Shown here piece by piece: positions 22,065 through 23,395 of a DNA stretch of 23,395 nt. Made by a program: the position numbers and the translations under genes. The notes beneath the pieces were generated by a model, which made no database searches, was not told the origin of the DNA, and saw only the letters and a program-made list of their open reading frames with translations. The stretch comes from an uncultured Collinsella sp. (lineage in GTDB: Bacteria; Actinomycetota; Coriobacteriia; Coriobacteriales; Coriobacteriaceae): positions 1 to 23,395 of the forward strand of contig URNJ01000007.1 in the NCBI GenBank assembly GCA_900549215.1, given 5' to 3'. The stretch's first letter is position 1; each line of letters opens with the position of its first letter.

Positions 22065-22176
22065 ACTATCAACTGCCGCTCAGCACGGCAGCCTTGATGA
22101 GCCCTTGCCCTTCTCCTGGGAATTATGATCGGGCATCAATCTGCTGAGTGGCCCGAATCCCAGGAGGGGACTCTAT
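22065..22176 (+). promoter_or_regulatory. Candidate structured regulatory leader RNA (kissing hairpins, SD sequestration)
   Basis: Hairpin 1: ATCAA and CTGCCG (22068-22078) pair with CGGCAG and TTGAT (22086-22091, 22094-22098), loop CTCAGCA (22079-22085). Hairpin 2: CTCCTGGGA (22113-22121) pairs with TCCCAGGAG (22158-22166), extendable by three pairs. Inside it TCGGGC (22129-22134) pairs with GCCCGA (22151-22156) around a 16-nt loop holding TGCTGAG (22142-22148), the exact complement of loop 1. The 3' arm contains the ribosome site AGGAGGGG. An alternative pairing, TTGATG plus CCC (22094-22104) with GGGCATCAA (22131-22139), would disrupt the hairpin 1 base and the inner stem of hairpin 2. There is no T-run, so control would be translational. 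I do not recognise a named riboswitch. Confidence 0.65.
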
Positions 22177-23395
22177 ATGCAAAAGGAATACCTGTCCGCC
22201 GCGGCGGAGGTACTCAGCGACCAAGGTGTCGATGAGAACCTCGGCCTGAGCAACGACGAGGCGTCGTCGCGCCTCGCCAAGACAGGCCCTAACAAGCTCG
22301 AGGAAGCCGAGAAGACGCCGTTGTGGAAGCGCTTCTTTGAGCAGATGGCCGACCCCATGGTCATCATGCTGATCGTTGCCGCCGTCATCAGTGCACTCAC
22401 GGGCATGGTCAAGGGTGAGGCGGACTTTGCCGACGTCGCCATCATCATGTTCGTCGTTATCGTCAACTCGGTGCTGGGCGTGGTTCAGGAGGCCAAGAGC
22501 GAGGAAGCTCTCGAGGCATTGCAGGAGATGAGCGCCGCGCAGTCCAAGGTTCTGCGCGACGGCAAACTCGTGCACCTGCCGAGCGCCGAGCTCGTGCCCG
22601 GCGATGTGATCATGCTCGAGGCGGGCGACTCCGTCCCGGCCGACTGCCGCGTGCTCGAGAGCGCCACGATGAAGATCGAAGAGGCTGCACTCACCGGCGA
22701 GTCCGTGCCTGTCGAGAAGCATGCCAACGTGATCGAGCTCGCCACCGGCACCGATGACGTGCCGCTCGGCGACCGCAAGAACATGTGCTACATGGGCTCC
22801 ACCGTGGTGTACGGCCGTGGCCGCGCCGTCGTGGTCGGCACCGGCATGGATACCGAGATGGGTAAGATCGCCGGCGCCCTGGCCGAGGCCAAGGAAGAGC
22901 TCACGCCGCTGCAGGTGAAGCTTGCCGAGCTCAGCCGCATCCTCACCATCATGGTTATCGTCATCTGCGTCGTCATCTTTGGCGTTGACATCATCCGTCA
23001 CGGCGTGGGCAACGTCCTTACCGACCCGACTGCCCTGCTCGACACCTTTATGGTCGCCGTCTCGCTCGCCGTCGCCGCCATCCCCGAGGGCCTGGTCGCC
23101 GTCGTGACCATCGTCCTTTCGCTCGGCGTGACCAAGATGGCCAAGCGCCAGGCGATTATCCGCAAGCTTTCTGCTGTCGAGACACTCGGCTGCACACAGA
23201 CCATCTGCTCGGACAAGACCGGCACGCTTACCCAAAACAAGATGACCGTCGTCAAGCACGAGCTCGCCGCGCCTAAGGAGAAGTTCCTGGCCGGCATGGC
23301 TCTGTGCTCCGATGCCCAGTGGGACGAGGAACTGGGCGAGGCCGTGGGCGAGCCGACTGAGTGCGCGCTTGTCAACGATGCCGGCAAGGCGGGCC
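22177..23395 (+). CDS. P-type (P2A, calcium-transporting-like) cation ATPase, 3' truncated
   Basis: The frame runs off the right edge after about 406 codons, so roughly the N-terminal half is seen. The N-terminus has a cation-ATPase domain (LGLSNDEASSRLAKTGPNKL). Then come membrane segments 1-2, the actuator loop with TGES (173-176), segments 3-4 with VAAIPEGLVAV (Glu304, the ion-binding Glu of SERCA-like pumps), and the phosphorylation motif SDKTGTLT (Asp346). These point to a P2A pump exporting Ca2+ or possibly Mn2+; the deciding residues in segments 5-6 lie outside the window. ATG 22177 has AGGAGGGG 7 nt upstream. That ribosome site is buried in a predicted hairpin of the leader. Confidence 0.93.
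   Translation, partial: MQKEYLSAAAEVLSDQGVDENLGLSNDEASSRLAKTGPNKLEEAEKTPLWKRFFEQMADPMVIMLIVAAVISALTGMVKGEADFADVAIIMFVVIVNSVLGVVQEAKSEEALEALQEMSAAQSKVLRDGKLVHLPSAELVPGDVIMLEAGDSVPADCRVLESATMKIEEAALTGESVPVEKHANVIELATGTDDVPLGDRKNMCYMGSTVVYGRGRAVVVGTGMDTEMGKIAGALAEAKEELTPLQVKLAELSRILTIMVIVICVVIFGVDIIRHGVGNVLTDPTALLDTFMVAVSLAVAAIPEGLVAVVTIVLSLGVTKMAKRQAIIRKLSAVETLGCTQTICSDKTGTLTQNKMTVVKHELAAPKEKFLAGMALCSDAQWDEELGEAVGEPTECALVNDAGKAG

Noticed and set aside
22040..22176. yybP-ykoY manganese riboswitch or M-box as the ATPase leader
   Set aside because: The GGGGAGUA-type core of yybP-ykoY is absent, and the leader is too short and differently built for an M-box.

Overview
The window is high-GC, dense bacterial chromosome with short intergenic gaps. 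It reads like a gut member of the Coriobacteriia, most probably Collinsella or a close relative. This rests on codon use, a T-box in front of pheST, mannose-family PTS genes beside a sugar-amine deglycase, and nested palindromic intergenic repeats. The assignment is an inference from style and gene content, not a database match.

Layout. Positions 3-2596 hold the 3' part of a sugar-phosphate deglycase (SIS/FrlB type) followed by PTS EIIC and EIID of the mannose family. This looks like a catabolic cassette for Amadori-type fructosamines or glucosamines, ended by a strong hairpin. Positions 2664-4726 hold poorly characterised genes: an unknown minus-strand protein, a possible restriction-type domain fragment, a small CxxC protein and a DUF5710 protein. 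A tRNA-Val(GAC) with promoter and terminator lies at 4924-5101 on the minus strand. Next come a DMT/EamA exporter (5333-6355), a membrane-anchored DUF4012 protein whose best 5' start is interrupted by an in-frame TAA (6505-8817), and glmM (8901-10232). A minus-strand M32 carboxypeptidase follows (10380-11963). Positions 12085-16304 are the phenylalanyl-tRNA synthetase unit: T-box leader, pheS, a nested palindromic repeat, pheT and terminator. Positions 16281-19142 are an ECF-type nickel/cobalt transporter (M-N fusion, Q, O) preceded by an inverted repeat matching a NikR operator. A zinc-dependent phospholipase C-like protein follows, then pyruvate kinase on the minus strand, and finally the 5' part of a P2A-type cation ATPase that runs off the window.

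The most interesting element is the roughly 110-nt leader of that ATPase (22065-22176). It can fold into two hairpins whose loops are perfectly complementary over 7 nt. The second hairpin buries the Shine-Dalgarno sequence, and a competing pairing would break both hairpins. I could not match it to a riboswitch class I know. It is a candidate for an undescribed cation-responsive or otherwise regulated RNA.

Most genes are housekeeping (cell-wall precursor, translation, glycolysis) or transport. Regulation is unusually visible: an RNA sensor of charged tRNA-Phe, a probable nickel-repressor site, and a candidate translational switch.
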